64,000 bases of DNA from Vreelandella neptunia (GCF_022489065.1 NZ_JAKVTW010000001.1:62001-126000), one strand, 5' to 3'. Positions 26,839-34,000 are shown, numbered from the stretch's first letter. Notes: generated by a model from the letters alone, not told the origin. A program made the numbers and translations.

Positions 26839-27255
26839 ATGCTCCAGGAAATTCCAAACGTCTTTGATGATTATGAAAAAAAGATCTATAGGTTGCCCAA
26901 TGGTGAATACATTCTGATTGAGATGGACTGTAATACAACATCGGTTTATTTGATAAATAAGCCTATAAAAGATCATGAGGAACTCGGTTATATAGGGTCT
27001 TTTGAGTTCGGTATGGAGGACGAAGAACGGGGGGGTACAACTATTAGCAGGTCTAAGGTATTGCAAATGGATTTATCAGGTTTAGATAAGAAATATTTGC
27101 GTAAGGGTATCGGGTCAGAAATTATTAGGCTTAAAGAGGAGCTGGAAGGGGAGTATGTGGCTTTTGGAGAAAGAGACGGCTCTAGAAATAGTGATGGCAG
27201 CTATTTGATTGATGATGGGCCTGGTTTTGCAAAAGCCATTTATGATAAGAGGTGA
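26839..27255 (+). CDS. Small GNAT-fold protein (putative N-acetyltransferase), island gene
   Basis: A 138-residue protein. The segment LDKKYLRKGIGSEIIRLKEEL (about 78-98) matches the acetyl-CoA pyrophosphate-binding motif A (R/Q-x-x-G-x-G/A) of GNAT enzymes. The following VAFGERDGSRNSDGSYLIDDGPGF resembles a widespread family of short GNAT-like proteins ending in a GDGP-F motif. Residues about 1-75 form beta-rich strands. Substrate unknown. AAAGGATAAAAA precedes the ATG, 14 bp after the S24 tail copy. It begins an AT-rich three-gene set whose members run into each other, probably a single operon. Confidence 0.7.
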   Translation: MLQEIPNVFDDYEKKIYRLPNGEYILIEMDCNTTSVYLINKPIKDHEELGYIGSFEFGMEDEERGGTTISRSKVLQMDLSGLDKKYLRKGIGSEIIRLKEELEGEYVAFGERDGSRNSDGSYLIDDGPGFAKAIYDKR

Positions 27256-27301
27256 GCAAGCTAATCTGGGATTTTATATAAAAACTAATGGGAGCAGGGG
27301 A

Positions 27302-28357
27302 ATGTCTTTAATTTATAAGCGATTTTTAGATGTTGATTTAAGTGATGTTTTCTTTGATTCTTTAAAATATGACTATAAGGAGTTTCCTGACTGGTTTAAT
27401 AGAAAAGCCGCTCAAGGCGAGGGGGCATATGTTTTCTATAACCAGTCGGGCCTTGTGGATGGCTTTCTTTATTTGAAGCGAGAAGACGAAGCCGTTTTAG
27501 ATGTTTCCCCCCATTTGCCACCTTATCCACGGTTAAAAGTTGGTACGCTAAAAATAAATGCCCATGGGACTAGGCTTGGTGAACGTTTTATTAAGAAAAT
27601 TTTTGATCATGCTGTAGAGCATAATCTAAAAGAAATTTACGTCACAGCGTTCGAAAAACATGAAGGTTTGATTGCACTATTACGCCGTTATGGTTTTGAA
27701 GTCTATGGCAATAAGAGTACGCCGAACGGTAATGAATTGGTGTTTTTTAAGAGAGTCGGAGCTTTTCATAGCGACTCACTATTAAATTATCCCATCCTGG
27801 ATATGAAGTCGAATAGATGCTTTTTGCTTGCTATTTATCCAGTATTCCACACCAGGATGCTGCCAGACTCGATACTTAACAATGAAAGCTTCGATGTAAT
27901 TCAGGACGTATCCCATACGAATAGTATTCATAAAATATATTTGACTGCTATGCGTGAGGCTTCCACCTTTCAGCGCGGTGACGTACTTTTAATCTATCGC
28001 ACGGGCGATGGGCAAGGGCCAGCAAGGTTTAGGTCTGTTGTGACTTCTGCATGTGTTGTGGAAGAAGTAAGAAATATTAATGAGTTTTCTAACTTTGATG
28101 ATTTTCGCCGTTATTGTGAGTCTTACAGCGTTTTTGACCTTGGAGAGCTTCAAGAGTTTTATGCAACTAAGAAGTATCCATTTATCATTAAATTCAGCTA
28201 TAATGTAGCCATGAAAAAGCGAATTACGCGCGGTCATTTGATAGATGTATATCAGATTCCAGAAAGTATTCGGTGGGGTGTTGTGCCTTTAAATACCCAA
28301 GCCGCAAAAAGCATTTTGATAAATGGTGGTGTTGATGAAAGTCTTATTGTCGATTAA
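27302..28357 (+). CDS. GNAT acetyltransferase fused to a PUA/EVE-like domain, island gene
   Basis: A 351-residue two-domain protein. The N-terminal part (about 1-160) is GNAT-like: a VGTLKINAHGTRLGERFIKK acetyl-CoA loop region, IYVTAFEKHEGLIALLRRYGFE (typical last GNAT strands) and ELVFFKR. The C-terminal part (about 175-345), with FQRGDVLLIYRTGDG, a long polar loop and GVVPLNTQAAKSIL, looks like a PUA-superfamily (EVE/ASCH-like) domain. Such domains bind modified bases or RNA. I chose ATG 27302 because GGGAG lies 7 nt upstream; the frame is open back to 27209. Its 3' end overlaps the ASCH gene by 23 bp, indicating coupling. Role unknown; a nucleic-acid or nucleotide modification function is an inference. 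Confidence 0.72.
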   Translation: MSLIYKRFLDVDLSDVFFDSLKYDYKEFPDWFNRKAAQGEGAYVFYNQSGLVDGFLYLKREDEAVLDVSPHLPPYPRLKVGTLKINAHGTRLGERFIKKIFDHAVEHNLKEIYVTAFEKHEGLIALLRRYGFEVYGNKSTPNGNELVFFKRVGAFHSDSLLNYPILDMKSNRCFLLAIYPVFHTRMLPDSILNNESFDVIQDVSHTNSIHKIYLTAMREASTFQRGDVLLIYRTGDGQGPARFRSVVTSACVVEEVRNINEFSNFDDFRRYCESYSVFDLGELQEFYATKKYPFIIKFSYNVAMKKRITRGHLIDVYQIPESIRWGVVPLNTQAAKSILINGGVDESLIVD

Positions 28358-28706
28358 ACCGGAATATGCGAATTCTATCCTCGATGGAAGCAAGCATTTT
28401 GAGTTTCGTAAGTCTATATTTAAACGTGAAGATATAGAAAAAGTAGTGATTTATGCTACTAAGCCAGTCGGTAAAGTCGTTGGAGAATTTGATATTGATG
28501 GCGTGCTCTCACTTGAGCCAAGTGAGTTATGGGAAGAAACGAAGCATCATGCAGGCATTAGCCTTAGCTTCTTTGAATCTTATTTTACTGGTCGGGATAA
28601 GGGCTTCGCTATCAAGGTGAAAAATCCTGTACGTTACCGCGAACCATTTGACCTCAACCAAGTGGTATCCAATGGTGCAGCACCTCAATCATACCGCTAC
28701 CTTTAG
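28335..28706 (+). CDS. ASCH-domain protein, island gene
   Basis: A 123-residue protein starting MKVLLSIKPEYANSILDGSK. The pattern LLSIKP-x5-I-x-DG-K-x-FEFR is the signature of ASCH domains (PUA-like fold, RNA or modified-nucleotide binding). Some members, for example YqfB, hydrolyse N4-acetylcytidine; the lysine after the DG-S turn is kept, but I cannot align the remaining active-site residues. The middle KVVGEFDIDGVL strand and the tail GAAPQSYRYL are typical of this branch. An upstream ATG at 28323 is in frame, but 28335 fits the family start. It is co-translated with the GNAT fusion, so the two probably act together. Confidence 0.8.
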   Translation: MKVLLSIKPEYANSILDGSKHFEFRKSIFKREDIEKVVIYATKPVGKVVGEFDIDGVLSLEPSELWEETKHHAGISLSFFESYFTGRDKGFAIKVKNPVRYREPFDLNQVVSNGAAPQSYRYL

Positions 28707-28721
28707 CTTTTATTGAACCAG

Positions 28722-28750
28722 AGCCCAAACCTTCGTCGTTTGGGCTTTTT
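28722..28750 (+). terminator. Rho-independent terminator after the GNAT/ASCH genes
   Basis: AGCCCAAAC (28722-28730) pairs with GTTTGGGCT (28738-28746) around CTTCGTC and is followed by TTTTT. It closes the three-gene AT-rich cassette. Confidence 0.9.
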
Positions 28751-28785
28751 AAAAGCCGCATGATGGTGGCGGTGAGTCTCCGGAA

Positions 28786-28956
28786 ATGGAACAGTACTTA
28801 AGCAAGTTACGGCAAGATTTGGCCAACATTAAAGAGACCATGGCCACCAAAGAAAGCTTGGCAAAAGTCGAGATCAACATCATCAAGTGGAACGTTGGCA
28901 CTATTGTCGCCGTATCAGCGTTGGTATTTGCCATTATCCGTTTCACGGGTAATTGA
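28786..28956 (+). CDS. Small coiled-coil plus membrane-anchor protein, probably 5'-truncated
   Basis: The frame MEQYLSKLRQDLANIKETMA and onward encodes 56 residues: an amphipathic coiled coil (1-30) followed by a single membrane helix (WNVGTIVAVSALVFAIIRF) and a short tail. This layout is common in small phage- or island-linked proteins of halophilic gammaproteobacteria. The reading frame is open upstream to 28751 (PHDGGGESPE...), with no clear ATG and only GGTGAG as ribosome site, so the natural N-terminus was probably lost at the junction next to the preceding terminator. Its end overlaps the convergent umuC stop by 14 bp. Confidence 0.5.
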   Translation: MEQYLSKLRQDLANIKETMATKESLAKVEINIIKWNVGTIVAVSALVFAIIRFTGN

Positions 28957-30274
28957 TACCTGCTTTTGTTCTATTACCTCTCCTAGCCGCCCCCTCATCC
29001 GTATACGCCACCATCAGCTCATCCCAATTCGTTGTATAGCGCGGGCTTCGGTTCGCGCAGAGAAGGTGCCAGGGGGCGTTCTTTTCCGGTAGACCCAGGC
29101 GTACCGTTTCCTTGCCCATCTTCTCGTTCAGGGCGTCCATGGTGGCCATTAGCTTTTGGCTGCGCTGGCGTTCCTCTTCCGTTTGCGGTGTGTCCATCAG
29201 GCTGAGCTGCTGGCGGTTCTCGTCGGTGAGGTCGATCAGCATCACGCCCGCTTTCTTATAGCCGTATTTGGGGCGGTAGATCTTGCGCAGCGCCTCTTGG
29301 GCGGCGTGGAGTATGTCGCGGGTGTCCTGGCTTGGGCGTTCCATTTCCACCGCTAGGCTGGGGGAGTATTGGGGCAGTTCGGGCCGGAAACGGTCGGTTT
29401 TGAGAAACACCAGTACAGCGCGGGCGAGGCTCTTTTGCTCGCGGAGCTTCTCGGCGCCCCGTTGGGCGTGTTGGCGAATAGCGCCCTGCAGGTCGTAGAG
29501 CTGTGACGTGGGGCGGCCGAACGATCGGCTGGTCATAATGCGCTGGCGAGGTTCGTTGAAGTCGTTCATCTCCAGGCAACTGATGCCGCGCAGCTCTAAC
29601 ACCGTACGCTCCATGTTGACCGAGAACTCGCGCCGAAGGCGCTTGGCGTCTGCTTCGCGTAGATCCCAAGCGGTGTTGATGCCGAGTATCTGCAGGCGTT
29701 CGTTTAGCCGGCGGCCCACGCCCCATACATCACTTACCTCAATTTGTTGCAGCAGGTGTTTGGCTCTGACGCTATCTGCGTGAAGGATACACACGCCAGG
29801 GTAGGCGGGGTGCTTCTTGGCAACGCGGTTGGCCAGCTTAGCCAGGGTGTGGGTAGCGGCGACGCCAACACACACGGGAATGCCGGTGCCGCGGCGGACT
29901 TTCTTATGCAAGGATTGGGCGTGCGCCTGCAGCGCTTCCGGCTCGAAGCCATCCATGCGCACGAACATCTCATCGATGGAGTAGGGCTCTACACCGGCGG
30001 TTTCCTGCTCAAGGATGCTTTGCACCCGGTGGGACATATCGCCGTAAAGCTCGTAGTTGGAGGAGTGCAACACGATCTCGCCACGTTCGACCAGGTGACG
30101 CGCCTGGTGGGCGGGGGTGCCCATCTCGATACCCAGCGCTTTCAGCTCTTCCGATCGGGCAATAATACAGCCATCGTTATTAGACATAATGCCCACCGGG
30201 CGGCCGTTCAGCTTGGGGTTGAACACCCGTTCACAGCTGACGTAGAAGTTGTTGCAGTCCACCAGCCCAATCAT
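28943..30274 (-). CDS. umuC: Y-family DNA polymerase V catalytic subunit
   Basis: A 443-residue error-prone polymerase, slightly longer than E. coli UmuC (422). The palm metal site starts with LVDCNNFYVSCERVF and the second acidic pair is in EPYSIDEMFVRMDG. The helix-hairpin-helix segment (DVWGVGRRLNERLQILGI) and the little-finger/UmuC C-terminal domain follow. The gene has a perfect LexA-type box 27 bp upstream, so it is SOS-induced. Instead of an adjacent co-directional umuD, a divergent S24-like gene lies beyond the box, and that one carries a stop codon. Its partner subunit may be encoded elsewhere. Confidence 0.93.
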   Translation of the reverse strand: MIGLVDCNNFYVSCERVFNPKLNGRPVGIMSNNDGCIIARSEELKALGIEMGTPAHQARHLVERGEIVLHSSNYELYGDMSHRVQSILEQETAGVEPYSIDEMFVRMDGFEPEALQAHAQSLHKKVRRGTGIPVCVGVAATHTLAKLANRVAKKHPAYPGVCILHADSVRAKHLLQQIEVSDVWGVGRRLNERLQILGINTAWDLREADAKRLRREFSVNMERTVLELRGISCLEMNDFNEPRQRIMTSRSFGRPTSQLYDLQGAIRQHAQRGAEKLREQKSLARAVLVFLKTDRFRPELPQYSPSLAVEMERPSQDTRDILHAAQEALRKIYRPKYGYKKAGVMLIDLTDENRQQLSLMDTPQTEEERQRSQKLMATMDALNEKMGKETVRLGLPEKNAPWHLLCANRSPRYTTNWDELMVAYTDEGAARRGNRTKAGINYP

Positions 30275-30300
30275 TTTGCCTCCATAACCCTTGTTAAATG

Positions 30301-30316
30301 CTGTTTGTTTATACAG
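30301..30316. promoter_or_regulatory. LexA (SOS) box between umuC and the S24-like gene
   Basis: CTGTTTGTTTATACAG is a CTGT-N8-ACAG site of the gammaproteobacterial LexA type. It lies 27 bp before umuC (minus) and 75 bp before the S24-like frame (plus), so it can serve both divergent units. Confidence 0.85.
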
Positions 30317-30390
30317 TATTAGCCGCAGGGAAAGCGACAGGCAAACGCTAATGTAAGTCGCTTAATGTGGAGCAAGCACAGGGCAACAGC

Positions 30391-30741
30391 ATGCGAGTAA
30401 CTTACTTGGGGCCAGCAGTGGTGGGCGTGGAGCACACAGCAGTGGCCGAAATGGATAGCCGAAAATTTCCGCCCAGCTGCTTTTTGGTGGAGATAAGCGA
30501 AGATGCACGCCCAGGCGGGCCGTGGATGGAGGGCGATGTGCTGGTGGTGGATGAAGCGTGATCGTTCGGCCACGGGGATGTGGTGGTGGCTGAGGTGGAA
30601 GGGGAGTACCGATTGTTTAAATCCCACCGCGTGGGCAGCCGTTGCCGCTTGTTGCAACCGGATGGCGGGCAGGGCTACTTCGTGAATGCACAGCAGTTCA
30701 AAGGCGTGGTGGTGAGGCAGGCTAGGTGTAGGGCGGTATAG
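30391..30741 (+). pseudogene. LexA/UmuD-like S24 protein interrupted by an in-frame TGA
   Basis: The frame from ATG 30391 encodes MRVTYLGPAVVGVEH..., then WMEGDVLVVDEA, a TGA at 30559-30561, and continues in the same frame with HGDVVVAEVEGEYRLFKSHR and FVNAQQFKGVVVR up to TAG at 30739-30741. Both halves belong to the S24 (LexA/UmuD) fold: GDVLVVD and the V-x-VEGEYRLF-K strand with the catalytic-Lys region. A single C-to-T change (CGA to TGA) explains the break. The serine normally preceding the GD-x-L-x-VD strand is not in its usual S-M context, so even the intact form may not have cleaved itself. Its tail has a homologue at 32490. Confidence 0.7.
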
Positions 30742-30757
30742 GTAATAGGATTCAAAT

Positions 30758-30792
30758 ATGTAGCCAGTAATTTGATAAATTAGTGGCTACAT
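30758..30792. terminator. Long hairpin between the S24 pseudogene and the ATPase gene
   Basis: ATGTAGCCAGTAATTT (30758-30773) pairs with AAATTAGTGGCTACAT (30777-30792), 16 bp with one mismatch and a three-base loop. It lies between convergent genes. No long T-run is seen on either side, so the terminator function is plausible but unproven. Confidence 0.55.
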
Positions 30793-30804
30793 TAATTATA
30801 ATAT

Positions 30805-32403
30805 TTAATTGAAGATGTCTTCTTTTAAGATTCTGTAAGTATTCATTCCTGGGGTGATTAGCTTGGAAAGAACTCGCCGTTCAAATGCTTTATTATCGTT
30901 GCCAGACTTTTGTATAATTTTTAGCTTTATTATGCTTTCATAAATTTCTCCAGCAGCTTTCTTTATGTCGTCCTCAGGATGACCCCGCTCTACAACTCTA
31001 TTAATTGCTTGCCTCTTGAATTCGATAAGATTATTAATTGCTTCTGGTTTATTTTCCTCGTAGCAAAGCTTTGTTAGTACTTCGTCATCATAGAGATAAC
31101 ATTCGAGGTGACGACGGCTTAGAACCATTATATCTTGACTTTTAAAATCTTCTACATCTTCAATATGATGTTCGTCTCGATCAATTAGTCGTCTTGTTTT
31201 TATACCTGTTGCAATTTGTGGTAATACTGTGGCGAGGCCAATAAAATCATTTTGTATTTCTTTGGAATTGCCTGCTGAGATAAACAAGGCATCAGGTATT
31301 TCTTCGCTAAATATCTTGTTATATATTTCCGCGTCATGACCAGTATTTTTACCAGCAATACTTCCCTTAGGATTGCCTTCACAAATCACAATTTGCGAAG
31401 GAGCAATAAGTGTTGCTAAATCATCAAGAGCCACTTCCATAACACCGTGCCAAAATGCTTGGGTAGGTTTAGCTGGTTTCAGAACTACAGCTTGATCAAA
31501 ATCTTGCCCACCAAAGTCGATGAAAGCTACAGATGATGGATTTTCGTCATACATTTCACGTGCCTTTCTCATCATGCCGATTGAGTGTGATGCGATCCAA
31601 AGCTGTGAATTTTTAGGTAATAAACCTACTAATTCTTCTAGTAACTTGCCTTGTAGTTTAGTATTCATATGCATTTCAGGTTCGTCAATACAGTAGATTG
31701 CCTCTGGGTAACTTCGACGTTTAATGACAAAATCAAGAATTAGGTCGAAAGCAGCTTTTTCTCCACCTGAAAGATTTTTATAATCAAAGTTTCTTGAGTT
31801 CCCTTTGTCAAATTGGAAACTTCCGTCGATAAATGGATTGCCAACACCAACGAAAACTAGATCATGAAAAATACGTTGTAAAGGTTCACTTACTTCGCCA
31901 ATTAATTTTTTGCGATAGTCGCCTATTGTTGTAGAGGAGTCTTCATTAACTAGAATGTCTTCTGTTGCATTTGAGGCCAAGCGCTGATAGTTAATTGCTA
32001 CTGTAGCATCCGGTTCTATTAAGCGACTAAGGCGCTGGTTATCTAAAACTTCTCCTTGTTTTCTTAGCTCATTAGTAGAGAACTCATGATCGTTTCTATA
32101 AGCAGTGCGTATATAAACCGTGCCTTTAGTTAGTTTTTGATTTGAGTGTGTGTTGATTTCTACTCGGTCAAGTAGGTAATTAATTTCTTTGTCTTTATCA
32201 GATTTGTTATAGTACTTTAGGTCTGGATTCCACCCGTATTGAGAATCCTCTCGGTAGCGCAGAAGGAAAGCATCAAATAAAGATGATTTACCCGAACCAT
32301 TTGGTCCAGCTAAAACGATAAGTTTAGCTGTTTCTGGTATATCTCTAATTTCAAAATCAGTGAAACGTCGAAAATTATTGAGTTTAATATTTGAAATTCG
32401 CAC
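30805..32403 (-). CDS. AAA ATPase with TOPRIM-like C-terminal domain (OLD/PARIS-like, candidate phage defence)
   Basis: A 532-residue protein. The N-terminal RecF/ABC-type ATPase starts ISNIKLNNFRRFTDFEI, with Walker A GPNGSGKS (33-40), signature LSGGEKA (211-217), Walker B IYCIDEPEMH (Asp240, Glu241) and H-loop ASHS (271-274). From about 335 a TOPRIM-like part follows: Glu342 in VICEGNPKG, Asp357 in GHDAEIY, Asp408/Asp410 in LIDRDEH, and RHLECYL (431-437). The latter resembles the DUF4435 nuclease half of PARIS systems. OLD-family nucleases share this layout. There is no UvrD-like helicase next door, so it is not Gabija. It is AT-rich, stands alone, and lies between two S24 tails. Defence function is inferred. 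Confidence 0.82.
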   Translation of the reverse strand: MRISNIKLNNFRRFTDFEIRDIPETAKLIVLAGPNGSGKSSLFDAFLLRYREDSQYGWNPDLKYYNKSDKDKEINYLLDRVEINTHSNQKLTKGTVYIRTAYRNDHEFSTNELRKQGEVLDNQRLSRLIEPDATVAINYQRLASNATEDILVNEDSSTTIGDYRKKLIGEVSEPLQRIFHDLVFVGVGNPFIDGSFQFDKGNSRNFDYKNLSGGEKAAFDLILDFVIKRRSYPEAIYCIDEPEMHMNTKLQGKLLEELVGLLPKNSQLWIASHSIGMMRKAREMYDENPSSVAFIDFGGQDFDQAVVLKPAKPTQAFWHGVMEVALDDLATLIAPSQIVICEGNPKGSIAGKNTGHDAEIYNKIFSEEIPDALFISAGNSKEIQNDFIGLATVLPQIATGIKTRRLIDRDEHHIEDVEDFKSQDIMVLSRRHLECYLYDDEVLTKLCYEENKPEAINNLIEFKRQAINRVVERGHPEDDIKKAAGEIYESIIKLKIIQKSGNDNKAFERRVLSKLITPGMNTYRILKEDIFN

Positions 32404-32489
32404 GTTTAGTTATCCTTGTTCATAACATCATAATTTTATAGGGTAACCGCAAGAAGCATGAATTAAAATTATATTTATGTAGCTGTTTT

Positions 32490-32585
32490 CTGTTGGTGCC
32501 AGACGATGGCGGCCAGGGCTGCTTTGTGACCGTGCAGCTGTTCGAAGGGGTGGTCGTCAGGTAGGCGAGGTGCTGGCCGCTGTAA
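32490..32585 (+). pseudogene. Isolated tail of an S24-like gene (homologue of the 30391-30741 tail)
   Basis: Translation gives LLVPDDGGQGCFVTVQLFEG, then VVVR, a TAG, then ARCWPL and TAA. It parallels the end of the interrupted gene at 30391-30741 (LLQPDGGQGYFVNAQQFKG, VVVRQ, ARCRAV). The TAG stands where the other copy has CAG (Gln), one base away. Nothing upstream of this tail is preserved; the ATPase gene's promoter side begins within 90 bp. Together with the copy at 30.7 kb it brackets the ATPase gene. Confidence 0.65.
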
Positions 32586-32598
32586 GAGATCTCTTACA
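32581..32598. repeat. Perfect 18-bp palindrome
   Basis: TGTAAGAGATCTCTTACA equals its own reverse complement. It starts inside the stop codon of the S24 tail remnant. The TGTAA-N8-TTACA frame recalls TyrR/PhhR boxes (TGTAAA-N6-TTTACA) with one deviation per half, but it could equally be a phage operator or a recombination site. The remainder of the 334-bp gap 32404-32737 shows no gene. Confidence 0.6.
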
Positions 32599-32737
32599 AA
32601 TTATGTCGGCATTGGCTTACATCAAATTAGGCAAAAACTTGCCAAGCTGGAAATGTCGCTTCGTAGCATGCGTTACCCTAGGGTTTCGCCAGAAGGATGC
32701 GGCAATGGGATGAGTCCCGGCCATGGAGGGCTAGGGG

Positions 32738-33313
32738 CTACACGCATTGAGATATTTTGACCTCCTTTTTTGTTTTCATGCCGTACTCATCAGCAAATGG
32801 CTTCGTTAAAAAGCTGGTCAATGAACCAGCTGCTGCATGTTGAAAGTGGTATTCGCGACCTTGGGTCGTTGCTTGAGATGAGTACGGTTTGTTAGTTCTA
32901 CACCATGTGGCGAAGTGCTCGCAATTGTGTCTGATCAGGTCATAGTTACTCATGCCCAATGCTTTATTCGCTCTCTCAACACAATTTTTTCGATTTATTC
33001 CGCGAATCAGTGATGGCTTAAAACTCATTACGCTTATACGTTTGGTTGGCATTCTGCAAAAAGAATGCAAGCTAGTTTTCTTAACTTTCCCCTCTGTAAA
33101 ATGGATAACCTTTAAATCTCCAACGTACACGCCATAGTGGTCATACATTATCCGTGACTCACGAATAACATCCCCAGCTTGTAGCCGAATTTTTCTGTTA
33201 GTTCTTTTTTTGGGCTTGGCTTTAGCTGGTTTATTTTGATCTAGTAGTTTTGCTGTCAACCACCGGGATGGTCCAATGCCCGTGGTTATGCCAAGCCAAT
33301 CAAATTTAAACAT
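32738..33313 (-). CDS. LRAT-domain (NlpC/P60-like) thiol acyltransferase or hydrolase
   Basis: A 191-residue protein with a basic N-terminal stretch (about 27-43; KPAKAKPKKRTNRK) and then an LRAT fold. The catalytic histidine is His59 in YDHYGVYVGD, the second histidine His71 in VIHF, and the cysteine Cys131 in NCEHFATWC. This H-H-C set and the NCEHF box define the lecithin:retinol acyltransferase/HRASLS family, whose bacterial members are poorly characterised. No clear signal peptide or transmembrane helix is seen. It lies in the island next to the candidate defence ATPase; an acyltransfer or lipid/peptide hydrolase role is an inference from the family only. Confidence 0.8.
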   Translation of the reverse strand: MFKFDWLGITTGIGPSRWLTAKLLDQNKPAKAKPKKRTNRKIRLQAGDVIRESRIMYDHYGVYVGDLKVIHFTEGKVKKTSLHSFCRMPTKRISVMSFKPSLIRGINRKNCVERANKALGMSNYDLIRHNCEHFATWCRTNKPYSSQATTQGREYHFQHAAAGSLTSFLTKPFADEYGMKTKKEVKISQCV

Positions 33314-33432
33314 CGAATAATGCCTATTGCAGTCAATGTAGAAGCAAAATTATCATAAGATCTTCAATTTATTTGCGTTTGGTTGCAACCATTTGCTTAT
33401 GCACAAGGCTTAGGGCGTTACTTTGAGTGCGG

Positions 33433-33750
33433 TTATGTAGCTCCCTTCACTTCACACCTCAACTGCGTCCCAAACCCACCATCATTCAAGCTATGCGTCA
33501 CCTCCGCCACTAGCCAAGCAGTGGCGTCAATCTGGGACTTGTAGCCGCTAAGCGTTAGCGGCGACTCTGGCATTATGTCAGCCCGCCCCAATGCCAGCGT
33601 TAGCTCACACTCTGCCAGGCCGCGCTGGATGCGTTGCCATTCGGCGCGGGCAGCGGCTAATGCGTCGTCTTGCGTGGCGTAGGTGGGGCGTAGCTGTTTG
33701 GCGTTGTCCCCGCTGCTTGCGAGTACGGTTTTGCGCTCTGCGCCTCTTGT
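33433..33750 (-). pseudogene. C-terminal fragment of a P2-type phage late control protein D (gpD)
   Basis: Read on the minus strand, the frame ends at TAA 33433-33435. It contains LRPTYATQDDALAAARAEWQ, LTLALGRADIMPESPLTLSG and ATAWLVAEVTHSLNDGGFGT. This succession is the conserved C-terminus of gpD/VgrG-like tail-spike base proteins of P2-like phages. The upstream part is missing; the frame is broken by a stop at 33751-33753. It shows that a P2-like prophage once occupied this place. Confidence 0.75.
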
Positions 33751-33774
33751 TTAATTACAGTAGGCTTTTACACC

Positions 33775-34000
33775 GCTATAGGCGTCGCGATCGGGCACGC
33801 TGTAGCCAGGGGGTGTTCTTTTCCGGAAGGTCTAGGAGTACCGTTCCCTTAACTATCTTCTCGTGCAGAGCGCCCATGATGGTCATGAGCTTTCGGCTGC
33901 GCTGGCGTTCCTATTCTGTTTGAGGTGTTTCCCTCAGGCTGAGCTATTGGCGATTCTCGCCAATGAGATCAATCAACATCACGCCCGCTCTCTTGCGCCA
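33775..34000 (-). pseudogene. Decayed second umuC tail
   Basis: The plus-strand text GGGGGTGTTCTTTTCCGGAAG and the following about 200 bp run parallel to the 3' part of umuC at 29060-29265 (for example CTGCGCTGGCGTTCCTATTC, AGGCTGAGCTATTGGCGATT, ATCACGCCCGCT). Scattered substitutions and stops disrupt the frame. It is the remnant of another umuC copy, in the same orientation as the intact gene, and sits directly beside the gpD fragment. Confidence 0.75.

Noticed and set aside
30805..32403. Gabija (GajA) interpretation of the ATPase
   Set aside because: GajA is encoded next to the UvrD-like GajB; no helicase gene is adjacent here.
33591..33923. 110-codon plus-strand frame
   Set aside because: It crosses the gpD fragment and the umuC remnant, both of which read on the minus strand; the product is Arg/Cys-rich and unlike a protein.
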